A DNA stretch of 64,000 bases from Gymnothorax reevesii. Lineage: Eukaryota; Chordata; Actinopteri; Anguilliformes; Muraenidae. The stretch is taken from positions 3,382,001 through 3,446,000 of the forward strand of contig CM056573.1 in the NCBI GenBank assembly GCA_029721435.1, in the 5' to 3' direction. Made by a program: the position numbers and the translations under genes. Below are positions 19,676 through 31,903 of this stretch, one piece after another; the first letter of the stretch is position 1, and each line of letters opens with the position of its first letter. The notes beneath the pieces are model-generated. The model was not told where the DNA came from, made no database searches, and saw nothing but the letters and a program-made list of their open reading frames with translations.

Positions 19676-20569
19676 AATAGGCAACACTTACCATAAACAC
19701 CCAGCCGTAGTGCAATACGGCAAACGGCAGATGGTTTGGTGAAAATGTTACTGTAGTCTTTTAGCCAAGTGTCGTACAGACATGGGTGTTCCTCAAACTG
19801 ATCAGCTGATCCTCTCCTTCCTCAGTTCTTATGTCAGCCATTTTCACCAGCTGACTGTTTGTAACTGACGTCACCAGCTGAATTTGCTACGAGCTGATTG
19901 GCTGTTGAGGTGGGATAATATGCTTTACTTTCTAAAACCAGCCTCTAGCAATTTGACAAGCTGATCAGCTGGCCCTAGTCAAGCAGAGACTGGCTGGTTC
20001 ACGCCACTGCAACTCCTCCCTGCGACACTCTAAAGCGGTTTTGTTGCATCGTGAATCTTCAGTCCGAAGCAAGACCATGGTAAGCAGAACCACCTCCACG
20101 GGCCAAGTGACTCGATGGGACCGTCTGCTCTGGCACCAACTGAAAATACCTCCCGTTTCTGACTGTATCTCGTGAGGAGAAAGAGAGAGACACAGCGGCT
20201 TCTCACTCCTGAGAGGAACAGAGGAGACATCCGGACCACAGCAGGACAGCGACGGGGTTGTGTTGCCAGATCTGCCTGACAGAGAAGACCCACACAAGCT
20301 GGCAGAGGCATAGACTCTTTATAAAGACGGACTCAGTACTCGGGTCTGAAAACTGAGGCCAATGCAGAAATCCCCAAAATTTGTATTCTATTTAATGACC
20401 AGCAGATGGCGACATTGGTATTTGCAGAAAGAAGTTCAATCCAATAAAGTCTATGAGAAAATGACAATACTTTCGCACCTGATTTATTATTTAAATAATG
20501 ATTTTCCCCATTACTTTATTGTATCTATCACAAGTTTCAAGTCTCCTCCGATATATCATGATGTTCAGT
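19676..20569. other. Non-coding, nothing recognised
   Basis: Several overlapping frames near 19965-20311 have no domain. AGACCATGGTAAGC near 20082-20095 looks like a start codon next to a splice donor, but no coding partner was found. Confidence 0.3.
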
Positions 20570-20900
20570 TCAGTAAATTATGGTCCCAAATAGACTACAA
20601 TAAAGGATAAAGCCAGTATATGGTTTAGGGGCGTGGCTATCCTCTGGTCCTTGTCTGAATGGCCAGATCCACACGTAGATCCACCCCTCGCTCCTCCCTG
20701 GATATTCAAGTCACGCCCTCGTCCAACAGGAATCACATCCGGTTTCAAAATGACAAAATGGCGCAATTCAATTTGCCAAAATCGAGGCTTCCTAAATGGT
20801 ATGCTGAAACCAATGGGTGATGTTACGAGTGCTTCGTCCATCATTTTATACAGTCTATGGGCAGAGACCATGGATGGAGGTGAACCAGGCAAAGAAACAC
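20570..20900. repeat. Dispersed-repeat fragment
   Basis: Contains TTTTATACAGTCTATGGG (20843-20860) and CCAGTATATGGTTTAGGGGC, words common in fish interspersed repeats, plus a patch TGACAAAATGGCGCAATTC. No coding sequence. Boundaries approximate. Confidence 0.4.
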
Positions 20901-23896
20901 CAGGTCCTAGTGCCCCCCGGGTGTCAGGCGGTCGTCAGGAGTGCAGCCTGTTACACCCCCTCAGGGGATGGGTGTAACACAGGCAGTGGAGTAACAGGGT
21001 ACCACAGCCCACCTGAGCAGCGCTGTGCAGGTGCACCTGTGCCCTAAATCTCTCAGGAATAACAACAGCAATAATTCTAACAGCAGACCATCCTGTCATT
21101 AAATGGTTAATACATTCTGAATAATGATTCAACATGTTTGATGATAAATGTGCAGGTTGCTGTCACAGTAACTGACAGAAAAGATGTTTTGGGTCAAGAT
21201 TCACTGAATATTAATCAAGTTTGTTCAGCTGAAAAAAAAAATTCTAAGTTTTTCATGCAGATTTTTTAGACATTCGCACATCACAGTAATGGTACTGAAA
21301 CCTTGTGATACCAAGATCAGGATTTGGCCAGCGAGTGACAAAAACAGAATTAGAGTCCACCAACAAAATGGCACTGCAATACATTTATAAACCACCGATA
21401 TATAGTATTGAGATTCAAAAATGATGGAACACGGGAGAGCAGCCCAGCACAAACACATCCTGATCAGGAAGCGCTCAGCGTATTACAAATTTAAGGAAAA
21501 TTAATTGTGCGCAACAATGGAGTAGATTCAGCAGAGGTGCACAACATATTAAATATTGACACACATCTGTGTACCACATGAATGATTTATATTGCATGAA
21601 TAAATAACCAATACATATCCACAGCACACAGTCCTGCCAATGGAATACAAGGCAAATTGAATCTCCAGATTGCAATTACTTCTAGCAGTAACATTATTGC
21701 TTCCCGAACTAAACGCATGCAGCTCACAGACAACGATTACATTATAATAACCTAAACTATATTTTGCATTTTGTTTTCTCGTGTCTCTGCATTGATTTTT
21801 GATATTATAATTTTTTAATGCCTGGAGCTGACATTAAGATTAATTTTCCCACTAAAGGTCAGTTCGGTTTTGTGAATTGCAATTAATTTGAACATGATAA
21901 ATACCGACTGAAAAGGATGTATACCACAAACTCATGATCACAGAATTAATGAAAAAAGCCGAGGAGGAATAAACAAATTACTTAAATGTATTAGTCAAAG
22001 TCAAGGACCGAGTCATCATGGATCAGTCAGTGGTGGGAAAATAATTACATAATCTATCAAAATAATCATTCCAGGGATAGTGAGACGACTGCATTGTATT
22101 AGACTGATTTGTATCTGTGCACTGAAAAAAATAAACATTTCTGTGGGCAAACATTTCCTGACGAGGTATGACCAGTTTGACATATGAATGTGCATGTGAG
22201 CATCTTTCAGTGCTTGCTGAGAAATTACTTGTGTACATTTGTCCCAGTAATTCAACTTATCTAGTTTGGATGATACTACGGTTCTAAGATGAGCGTATAG
22301 TATCAGGGTTGGGGAGCAAAAATCTAAATAATCTTACTGTAGGGGCTCAGTAAATGAAGGGAACCTACATCAGACGAAGACAGCCACAGTCCGCAGGTAA
22401 GACTTAGCTCTGAGATTTACTCTACAAGTTATCTGTATTGCAACAATTCAAAAGGCATGTCATGTGGATTATCAGCTTTCATCAAAGGACATTTCTATAA
22501 ATTTTGGTTTCACCATGTTGGAATTACAGCGCATTTGACACAGTCCCTCCCATTTCGAGGCACTTCAACATTTCAGAGTGTCTCTGTTCAGGTGAATCAG
22601 GTGTTTCCCCCGTGTGTGACGCAGTCACTTTCTTCCCTGCTGTAGAGGGAGCTTTCAGTGTCAACTCTTCACTGTACTGCCAGTTGACCTCAGAGTTGTG
22701 CAAGTCGCTTTTGTCAACATGAGCGCCAATGAGTTGTGACAATGAAAATCGATACAGCAATCATGAAATTGAAAAAATAAAGGCAAAACAAGAAGAGAGG
22801 ACCACACCGCGGGTTTATAAAAGTCAACCATTTGGAACATTTCAAATAAAAAATAGCACTGCTGAGCACAGTAATAACAAAAGCCACAACTCTAGGTGAC
22901 TGAATAATTCTTGCAACAATGAAGATAAACCTCTGATAAACCGCCTCTCTGACAGAACAGAAACACAGTCGGAGGTGGAATTGATGATTTAAGGCATTAT
23001 TATGTGACCACGAGAGGGACATTAGCTCCGACTGCCTTTTCAGCCCAGTGCCTCCTGAGGAACATTATGACTTTAAAGCCAATTATGCATCAATTTTACT
23101 CAATGTTTTTATCACTGTTAATGATGCTAGGGCACAAAACCAGTGATCAAACACTCATAACTTAATATCCGTCAAGCATGTGCATCCTCTGAACCTGCAG
23201 CAGTACTTCCGGGTTAAAATTACAATCCTAAACTTCAGATCCCCCTCTTAAAGGAGTTTAAGTTTAAAACATTTACTGTATCTCTTAACCTGGACTTGTT
23301 TGTTGAAACTGAACCCTGGCTGATATTTTGTGAAGTTTGTCCAGTAGAGTATGGAAATACTAGTGCTGAAAGTCATTGCTGTTGTGTACATTAACCATTC
23401 GAAATCTCATCATGATTTCTGTGCTTATAGGGTTCTCAAATCCACAGATTATTCTCAAAGGCCAATTCGGTATTTTATTGTCCTCAGAACAGAACAGGCA
23501 ACGAATGTGCACATCCTGGCAAAAAAAACTCAAGCGCAAGACAAAGAATATGAAATTCAAGGAACAAAGGATGTCTGCACACTGTTAGGCTGCAGATCAA
23601 AATCTCACCTGCCAAGAAATGAAGACTTTCTCAGAGTCTGACAGTGCAGACTTCATTTGTTGTTTGAACACATGCCCAACACCAAAAACATCAAAATAAA
23701 TAAATAAATAAACTGTGGCTATGAGTCAAAGCTGGGCGACGGGTACAGACAGGCTCTCGCTGGAATAGCGGCCGATAACCACAGAACCTCAGCTCTGAAA
23801 AGCACCTCAGAATTTAACCAGCCCACAGCTGATGCATGTAGTGACCTTCATATATACAGTGTATGGCAGAGATACCAATATTAGGTCCACTTCAAG
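20901..23896. other. Long non-coding stretch
   Basis: No supported exon. A 10-bp stem (TGTTACACCC with GGGTGTAACA, near 20949-20980) and an AAATA tetranucleotide-like run at 23695-23710 are the only structured items seen. The terminal exon of the SLC46-family gene could lie in this stretch or between 25136 and 26218 but was not identified. Confidence 0.35.
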
Positions 23897-25140
23897 TACA
23901 GTGCCCTCCACAAATACCGGCACCCTCAGTGAATATGAAAAGGAGTGTTTATGAATTAATGCCTTACTTTGTATGGTCTTGATATTTAATGACAACACTG
24001 CAAAAATTTTACCCGTGATAAAAAATTGAAATAAATAATTATCATGAAGCAAATAATTTTCTCAAAAATGTTGGCCTTATTTATTAAATCTTTTGCAGTT
24101 AATACTTTGCAGCCTCCTTTTTTAAAATAAGGCATGCAACACCCTGCATGGAGTGTGCACTGAGGTCGGAGAAGACATAGTGAGGGTCTTGAGACCATCC
24201 ATGGAGAATCTCTCCAGATCTTTCTAATTCCCAGGTCCACATTCCTGGGCTCTCCTCAGCTTGTTCCACAGTTTTTCAACTGGATTTAGGTCATGTGACT
24301 GGGACAGCCATGGCTAAAGCTCAACTCCGTGGTTGGTTAACCATTTTTAAGTTTACTTTGACATGCGTTTTTTAATATTTGCCTGGTCTGAAGACCCACC
24401 CGTGGCCAGCTGGAGTTTTCTGGAAGATGCTGTCAGGTTTTCATATAAAGATCTGCTGGTACATGACGGAATCATGACACCCTGAAGCCTGAAGACTTTT
24501 CCAGGATCACTTTAGAAAAAAAAAAAAAACAGCCCCAAAACATCATTGTGGACATATTTCATAGTGGGGATGAGGTTCTCAACAGATTTTTGGTTCAACG
24601 CAAAACCAACCTTTGGTGTTTATTGCCAAAGAGCTGTGCTTTTGTCTAATTTGACCATAAAACCCAGTCACAGTAGAAGATCTGGTATCGTGTAACCGTA
24701 GTTGCAGGATTATTTTATATATCCATTTTTTGATGACAAAAGAGGCCTCTCATTTTTGCAACCACCCCAAAAATCTGTTCGTTGTGCGTAAAATATCTGA
24801 TCATGGTTTTGGAGACTCTCTGACCTGTAAACATGAGTGTGAGCCGCTCTGACCCTTAATTTGACCATAAAACCCAGTCACAGTAGAAGATCTGGTATCG
24901 TGTAACCGTAGTTGAAGGATTATTTTATATATCCATTTTTTGATGACAAAAGAGGCCTCTCATTTTTGCAACCACCCCAAAAATCTGTTCGTTGTGCGTA
25001 AAATATCTGATCATGGTTTTGGAGACTCTCTGACCTGTAAACATGAGTGTGAGCCGCTCTGACCCTCGACGTTTCCTTTTTCACTCGAATCATCCTCCTC
25101 AGTTTCCAATCATTCAAATCAGGCATATTTCAGGCAGATT
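23897..25140 (-). mobile_element. Decayed Tc1/mariner element
   Basis: The left end reads TA then CAGTGCCCTCCACAAATA, a typical Tc1-like terminus of fish genomes. The following sequence matches, by eye, the complement of Tc1-like transposase coding DNA (words such as CCACAGTTTTTCAACTGG, AACAGCCCCAAAACATCATT and TGGAGACTCTCTGACCTG). All frames are broken by stops and indels, and the right inverted repeat was not found. It contains a tandem duplication of 210 bp. Confidence 0.75.
24648..25067. repeat. 210-bp tandem duplication inside the decayed Tc1
   Basis: The unit beginning AATTTGACCATAAAACCC occurs at 24648 and again at 24858. The copies differ at one clear site (GTTGCAGG against GTTGAAGG) and near the junction, so the duplication is much younger than the host element. 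Confidence 0.9.
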
Positions 25141-26220
25141 TTTATACAGTAGGTGCCATAAACCATAAACTTAATTTTCAATCATTGCTAAATCATTGGT
25201 AACTTTCAAATTATTAGGTATTTCTTACAGCCATTACCACATTTCTAAAAGTCAATCGCAGGAAGTCATGGCGACCGTTACTTATATTACTTCCTTTGGG
25301 TCATAATGATTGTGGGGCACATGCTTTTGGAAAAGGTTTCACTGTAAGATGAGAATACCCCCCCCCATCAGTTATCTCTTTTAAATTGAAGGTAAAATTT
25401 TTCGAATAAACGATCAGGAGGATTAACAGCCACTATATTCTTTCCATGGCCTTTTGATCTAAAATTTACCCGGAGTGCCAATATAGTGCAGAGTATTTTA
25501 GATGTCATGGTTTCACAATATCAGATCATTTCAGAGTAATGAGACCATATAATCAATTCAACTGGTACATCATAATTATATTCAAAATTTCATTAATAGC
25601 TCATTTTGTTTTTCCACATTTCACTATTAAAATTTAATTCCACTTGTCAGGCTGACAACTCTTTTTTCAAAACGATGAAACATCCCATCAATAAATTTTA
25701 GCGGCCTAATATCAGCTGCCCGAGTCGGCCTTCACTGGTCCTATACTTGTGTTCTTCTGCAAAAAGGAGTCAATTGGAAAATGCACCCCAGACCTTAAAT
25801 GTGAAAAAAACTCCAATAAATGACTCATTGCCTCTATATCATGACCCCTCAACATTCACTCTGAGGCCTCCATAAGACATGAAACAGAAAAATAAATCAA
25901 TATGTCCTCCCAACCTCGAACACCCCCTGAGTTTCCTGATGCACAGAGCCAATCGAAGAGCTCGTTAAAGAGATGAATCCCCTCTGGACTGGATTCGGTA
26001 AAAAAAAGAGTCTTTACCCATGGGGTGATTCATTCAACCTTAGTCTTTTATGTTGGCACCCAATTAAATGCAGGTATTCGGTTTTTCACAATCACAATTT
26101 TACCTTCAGCAATCATCGCCATGAGCCTGCTCTTTTCTAAGGCAGTAAAATAAGAGACCTTCTTTAGCTGTGGTAATTGAAATTATATCGATGAAACACC
26201 AGAACACATAAATTACTCAC
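25141..26220. other. Non-coding, downstream or last intron of the SLC46-family gene
   Basis: AT-rich. The terminal coding exon of the minus-strand transporter gene was looked for here. No candidate has both a good acceptor and a convincing tail. Confidence 0.35.
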
Positions 26221-26377
26221 TGTAAGAAGACCAGGATAATGAAGGAAAATCCAGCCATCACGATGAAGACCATCCCAGCAAAGGACGTCAGCGTCAGAGG
26301 GTAAATGACATTGAAGAGCATCACAGACACCAGGATACACAGGGCCTCCATCGAGGCCATAAAGGAGAACATGGCAC
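26221..26377 (-). CDS. SLC46-family transporter, exon 6 (residues about 396-447)
   Basis: Acceptor TCACTCTGAAG then GTGCC at 26377; donor ACA then GTGAGT after 26221. It enters in phase 1 and leaves in phase 2, fitting exon 5. It encodes GAMFSFMASMEALCILVSVM and then LFNVIYPLTL, the second-last transmembrane pair of the family; human SLC46A1 has the related EQGALFSAVAC and FNSLYPATL. A final pair of helices continues to the donor. Only a short C-terminal tail should remain, in an exon not identified to the left. Confidence 0.88.
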
Positions 26378-27623
26378 CTTCAGAGTGAAAACGGAGAATA
26401 AAAACACTCATATAAATGCCGTGAAAAAAGCATCAAAACACACTGAAACACTGAGCTGGGGAAAGCAGCGATTTCCATCTTTAGTAACAGAACTGTCCTT
26501 TTGATAGAGCGGTTCTCAGCTCCAGCAGTATCAGTCGAGGAACGCCGGACATTCCTGTGCAAATCCCCAGATAAAACACGTTTTTAATCTAAGCAAAGTG
26601 TCAAATTTTCTGAGTGTACATTTTCCATTTGGGTTCCAATCTAAACATCTTCTGCAGCTGCTTGTATATGTATAGCGATGGCAAACATGCGGATATCTCT
26701 ATACACCGGCGGAACACTCATATCGAAGTTTGCGATTTCTTGAGGTGATAAATGGTTTAAAAGGACCCTTATTATGCAGTTTATTTATTTATTTTTTTGC
26801 TGTTATTGACTTGGATGTCCAAAACGATGGATTACAAAGTTGTAGCAAAAACAACCACATTTGCAGTGAAGTTGATTTGATTCTCATCAGTTGCATGCCA
26901 TTATCGTCCCTCTGGGGTGCAGGAGTCCCATCCAGTGTTATGATTGGCCAGCAAACAAAGTTATAGACCCCTCACACTGTGCATCAGTGGATAGGCACTA
27001 ACTAGAGGGCACTCGGAGAGCGCATACCTCCCCCCGCTAGCTCTTATAATCAGCTGCAGAATGAGAGGTGACCAATAACAAAAGGAAAGAGGAGGGGGTA
27101 TTTACAGGCTGAAAGGTCTGCAGGTGTTATTTATTGAGCCAGTTGGCCAGACCTGGGGTGCGCACGACATTAATGGCATGTCAGTGGGGTTTTAATGGAA
27201 CAGCTGACTGGTCTGTGGCATTTCTGAAAAGAAGAGATGGAAAGCACACCTCTTTCATGCAGAACAAACGCGCAAGTTGTCAGAACCCCGTGCGATTGAA
27301 TACAAACCCTAATAGTTCACAAATTTTATTCAGAATAACAGGCCTTTCTGAGCATAAGGTAATTTAAGGAGTGAGGAGCTCTGAAACCAGCAGAAGTTTC
27401 AGATGCTAACATTGGGGGGTCTTGCAGTTAAATTGCAGGGTTTTCAAAGTCAAGCTTCTCTCAGCTGTGTGACTGAGTGAGGACTGTACACACATACACT
27501 GAACTGGGAAAAATATTTTCCATAATACGGGTGCTTCAAGCGGTTAACAAGATTAGAAAGGCATACACTACAGAGACAGTGATGCTATGCAGAGCGAGTG
27601 CACAAGCAGGTGCTGTATCTCAC
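26378..27623. other. Intron 5 of the SLC46-family gene
   Basis: 1246 bp between a GTGAGAT donor and an acceptor at 26378-26379. No transposon was recognised inside. Confidence 0.7.
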
Positions 27624-27707
27624 CTTGCTCACTGGGGTCGACGATGGCAGAGGACAGGGATCGAGTTACGGCCTGTGGGATGCCTGACGGTGCCCCTACG
27701 ACAGCCA
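27624..27707 (-). CDS. SLC46-family transporter, exon 5 (residues about 368-395)
   Basis: An 84-bp exon with acceptor AG at 27708-27709 and donor GTGAG after 27624. It enters and leaves in phase 1. It encodes AVVGAPSGIPQAVTRSLSSA and then IVDPSEQ, aligning with the family segment that contains the RSxxSKxVxxxEQG motif just before exon 6. It is too short for gene finders that rely on length alone. The splice acceptor is preceded by 20 consecutive C. Confidence 0.87.
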
Positions 27708-27709
27708 CT

Positions 27710-27729
27710 GGGGGGGGGGGGGGGGGGGG
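27710..27729 (-). promoter_or_regulatory. Poly(C)20 pyrimidine tract at the exon 5 acceptor
   Basis: On the gene strand, 20 C in a row are followed directly by AG and exon 5. On plus this is a run of 20 G. Pyrimidine tracts are usually U-rich, so a pure C homopolymer is unusual and should vary in length between individuals. Confidence 0.85.
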
Positions 27730-29429
27730 ACAAGACCAGTGTCACGCAACATTTTACGCGGAAACTCTATTTAACTTCTAAAGGACTTTACAAAATCATG
27801 AGAGCACAGATAAGATGCCAGTTGCCTCTTCTTTTAACTCGTGTTCTCTGACTTGGATGTGCAGTCATCATGTCGATATGACAAAATCCTGCACAGCTAG
27901 CGCAGGTATAACTCCAGCACACAGCTCAGGGACCATCCCAGCAGAATTACATCCCCAACACTCCCCCTTCTCCAACACAACCACCGGGGCCCAATCAGGG
28001 GCCGGAACGACAGGCTAAGCTAACCCGCTGTCCGTGGCATCTTTTCGCTGCAGAGTAAGGAAGGATCACAGCAGTAATGAGAAATTGACATTTCTGAGTG
28101 TTTTTGGGCCTATTTATGCCTCCATCAACCCAACAAATGGCTCAAATCGCCTGGTTTATCAAACCTGTTCTGGTTTAGGTTCCTGTCCAGCCAGTTTTTC
28201 AACTGTTTTCAAAACGACAGAAATCTGTGAATTATTTCTTGCTCTCCTGTGATGACGCCGAATCTCCGTGGCGAACATGGCGACAGCTTTCTGCCAAAGC
28301 CACAGTTTCCCTCAAAGAGTCTTTCGGGGGAGACAATGAAACACTTCCTGCGGCCTCATAATTATTCACACCCCTGACAAAAGGCGAACATCAAGTGGAA
28401 TAACGAATTAAAGAGATGAAGAGCTGGACTTCTTGTCATCTTTGATCCGCCCACCACATGTATATTTTCCATATTCTGCACAAACCTCGCACATTTTTAT
28501 CAGATTTAAATGTGGCAATATTAAAGCAGTAATTCCACAGTCAGTTAATCATTTTAGGGCTGATTTCGGTAAGTTCAGGCTCATTGAATCCCGGAGAGAT
28601 GTTTGAAGTTTTGGCTTCGTTGGGAATAATCCACACTCACTTGGGAATGGGATCATAAATATTTCTACAGAATCAAAGATCCACCCACAGGCATGATGTC
28701 CTTTTGAAATTTAAGCACCGCTACTCTGACACCAAGCCCAAACTGGTGCATGACCAATTAGCTGAATTTCTCAATTTTAATCTCATTTCACCATAACAAA
28801 CAAGGGTTACATCTGGCAACCCTTGAAAACAGCCCAGTAGCTGGTAGGTGGTTTCAGACTGAAGATTTAAAGACCTTTAAATCCTTAAATACGATCAAGT
28901 TTTTTGCCCGGACAAACTAGCAGCACGAGGACATTTGGACCATATGTATCTTATCGTGTGCACCTTCATTCGCATACCCCAGGAAAACAATGAGCCACAT
29001 TTACAACATTTGAAATAAATGAATCAAATTTAAAATGCAAGAACAGTGAGGGCAGAAAATAATTTCAAGCATATGTTTTCTGGGGAAAATACGGACTTTC
29101 CTGGGCATTTTACATGTGCAGGTATAAAAACGTTTTTGAATGTCAGGCACACATCACGGCTTCATACCTCAGATATTTATTTTATGTAGTCTTATATGAA
29201 AAATGTGAATAAAAATGGAAGCTCAATCAAGACCCTGAACATAGTTATGATTAAGTTCACAGCTGAGAGCTAAATAAATCACACACCAAAATGCGAACAA
29301 ATATTCATGTGCTTCAACTCCTTTCTGCGCGACTGATCAGACGGGTTACAGAGAAGATGCTCCGACGGTAAAACATTTGTCCCTTCATTATAACAATCAG
29401 CATGTGCAGCAACATTTATAACATAAATC

Positions 29430-29570
29430 TACAACCTCAATCACAAAAGAATTGGGACAGTACATAAAACAGGAATAAAAACAGAATTGAGTGATCTGTA
29501 AATAAGTGATCTGTAAATTCTCATCTGGCTGATATTTTGTTGAAAGCAGCACTTAGAAAAAATATCTAGT
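29430..29570 (+). repeat. MITE-like remnant (CAACCTCAAT...GAATTGGGACAG family)
   Basis: ACAACCTCAATCACAAAAGA is followed by ATTGGGACAGT. Related ends occur at 38396-38460 and, inverted, at 41118-41168. All three look like decayed termini of one family. A short internal duplication, AAGTGATCTGTAAAT, is present near 29500. Confidence 0.5.
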
Positions 29571-29995
29571 TTCTCTAAATCAACTGTGTTGATTTTTGTA
29601 AATATTCACAAATTCTGAATTTGATCCCTAGGATTACTTGTCTTTTTCCAAATTTACCATTAGGTAAATTCACAAGACCTGCCTCTTATGAGCTTTTGAG
29701 GAGCTGCTGTAGGTGTGTGATATGCTCCACCCATGAGTTACTGCACACGCCCACATCAGTGCAGATGACCAATGAGCTCAATCCGCTCGTGAGGTCATTC
29801 ATCTGCTGAAATGTAGAGGATTCGTGATGGACAGCCTACCAATGCACTTAATGTGAAAAATGACCGACAAGTTTTTAGTTTGGTAATGACAGACAAATTT
29901 GGTTTGGTAAATAACAGAAAAATTTTGTTCAAAAAAATGACTAATTTGGTTTATTGCAACCTTGATGTGACAGCATAAACTAGTGTAGTGGGTAT

Positions 29996-30479
29996 TGTAA
30001 TGTGAATATAGGCCACTAGATGGCAGTATTTACCTTTTTTTTTGTTAAGCTCAGACTGGAGTCATGTTTAGACATGTCCTGGACATGTCTGGGGCAAGTC
30101 TCAGAAAATTAAAAAAAAGAGGTCTAAATGTGGGTGGGGTCTGCAAAAGAGTATATAAGGAAAAGAATTGAGACAGTAAAGTAGTAGGAGAAATTGCAAG
30201 AAGAAGGATACGTGTGACCAGACCTGTTATTTCTGTTCAAGACCTGTTAAGTTTCTTTTGTGGATTTTTCTCACCCAGCACATCACCAGGAAACCCACCA
30301 AAGGGACTGTAAATATTTCTGTTTTTTTTATTCAATCTTGGTCATTAGTTGTTAGTTAGTTGTTATTGTCTTTGTCTGTTGATTAAATGTGTTCAAGTTT
30401 TTAAAACAGTTTCTGTCATCCCTTGCTGTTGCTGTTGCTGTTTGTGTTGTAAATGTAATAACAAATTGGGGTCATAACA
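29996..30479 (+). repeat. 5' LTR of Gmr1-like copy B
   Basis: A 484-bp LTR, TGTAATGTG to GGGTCATAACA, with TATATAAG at 30152-30159. It is alignable with the copy A LTRs, but the central part after the TATA box differs much more than the ends, so the two copies come from distinct LTR subfamilies. Confidence 0.93.
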
Positions 30480-30482
30480 AAT

Positions 30483-30503
30483 TGGGGGCTCAAGGTCCGG
30501 GAT
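30483..30503 (+). other. Primer binding site of copy B (tRNA-Pro type with 3-nt insertion)
   Basis: TGGGGGCTC, AAG, GTCCGGGAT, three bases after the LTR and identical to copy A. Both 9-base blocks match tRNA-Pro. Confidence 0.7.
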
Positions 30504-30594
30504 AGAACATTGTGTGAGTCATTTATTGAAAATTTAACATTTCAAATTGTAAAGTTGATTTTTTTTTAATTGAATACATAAATTGACAACAGCA

Positions 30595-31572
30595 ATGGAT
30601 GATTTCTTGGCATCACCAACCGTAGGGGTTTTGAAGTCTTTTAAAAAGACAGAACTGCTAGAAATTTGCAGACAGTTGGAGCTGACAGAGGTAAAACCAG
30701 CCATGCGAAAAGCAAGACTGGCTAGAGAGATAGTTGAATATTACATTGATGAAAATGTGTTTGCACCAGGAGATCTGGAACAGTTTCCAGTGGAAAATCC
30801 AAATATAGAAATGGAACTTAAATTAAAAATGCTAGAGATTGAAAGGGAAGAAAAAGAAAAACAAAGGCAGTTTGAGTTGGAAAAATTAGCTGGAGAAGAG
30901 AAGAAAGAAAGGGAAGAAAAAGAAAAACAAAGAGAATTTGAGTTAGAAAAATTTGCAAGACAGAGAGATTTTGAATTAGAGAAATTCGATAGAGAAGAAA
31001 GACTACAAATGGAGCAACTAAAAATTAAAATTGAAACTAAAAATAAATTTCGGGCTAGCCAGGAGGTAAAATTGGTGCCTCCATTTTCGGAAAAGGATGT
31101 TGACAACTATTTCCAGTGTTTTGAAAAGGTAGCAAAGAGTTGCCAGTGGCCAAAGGAACACTGGCCTCTGATGTTGCAAACTGTCCTCAAGGGTAAAGCT
31201 CAACAAGCCTATTCGGCTTTGTCTGCAGATGATTCCTCTGATTATGACGTTGTCAAAAAGGTTATTTTGAGAGCTTATGAGTTGGTTCCAGAGGCTTACC
31301 GACAGAAATTCAGAGGTCTGAAGAAATCTGAAAATCAGACTTATGTTGAATTTGCTAATGAGAAGAAAGTTTGCTTTGAGCGCTGGTGTACTTCTATGGA
31401 GGTCAAGGATGATTTCAACTCACTAAAAGAGATGGTGTTAGTTGAAGAATTCAAGAACTGTGTTAAGGATGATATTAAGACCTACCTTAATGAGAAGCAA
31501 GCACTGAATTTGCAATCAGCTGCCAAATTTGCAGATGAATATGTTCTCACACAAGTCCAAATTTCAGTCTAG
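30595..31572 (+). pseudogene. Gmr1-like Gag (copy B), ended by a 2-nt deletion
   Basis: Starts at ATG 30595 (MDDFLASP). Helical N-terminus, then Glu/Lys-rich coiled-coil repeats (18 codons fewer than in copy A), then the capsid with SCAN-like segment (YRQKFRGLKKSENQTYVEF to LNLQSAAKFADEYVLT). At about 31550 two bases present in copy A are missing, so the last seven codons are missense and the zinc knuckle falls in another frame. Confidence 0.87.
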
Positions 31573-31903
31573 CAGTAACAATAGATGGTCCCAATTTCAG
31601 AAAAAGGGTTACGGTGATACCCAAGATTCCTCAGACAAAGACAAATCTGGTGATGGTGCTCAGAAATCCAGTAACAGGTCTGATCAAAGTGTGAAAGCTG
31701 ACAGTGACAAAAGTGGTCTAGTTTGCAGTTATTGCAAGAAATCTGGTCATGTTACAACTAACTGTTGGTTCCTTAAAGCTAAGAAAGAAAAGGATACCAA
31801 ACCAAATGCCTTTGTGAAAACAAGGTCAGAAACCCCTGTAGTAGATAACCAATCTGCTAAATTGCCTGCTTCTTGTGGGGCTAAAAAGCCTGATACAGTT
31901 TGA
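31550..31903 (+). pseudogene. Gag zinc-knuckle segment (copy B, shifted frame)
   Basis: Frame-shifted continuation of Gag: HKSKFQSSSNNRWSQFQKKG, then the zinc knuckle CSYCKKSGHVTTNCW and a linker. It ends at a stop created by a 1-nt insertion near 31900 relative to copy A. Confidence 0.85.

Larger units (their letters stand above)
27708..29991. other. Intron 4, part left of the Gmr1-like insertion
   Basis: Apart from the C20 tract it holds a MITE-like remnant at 29430-29570 and a TTTGGTAAAT-type repeat near 29870-29925. No other exon was recognised. Confidence 0.55.

Noticed and set aside
25930..25990. Terminal exon of the SLC46-family gene with a very short tail
   Set aside because: An acceptor and stop can be drawn on the minus strand, but the tail would be only about five residues and the site is weak.
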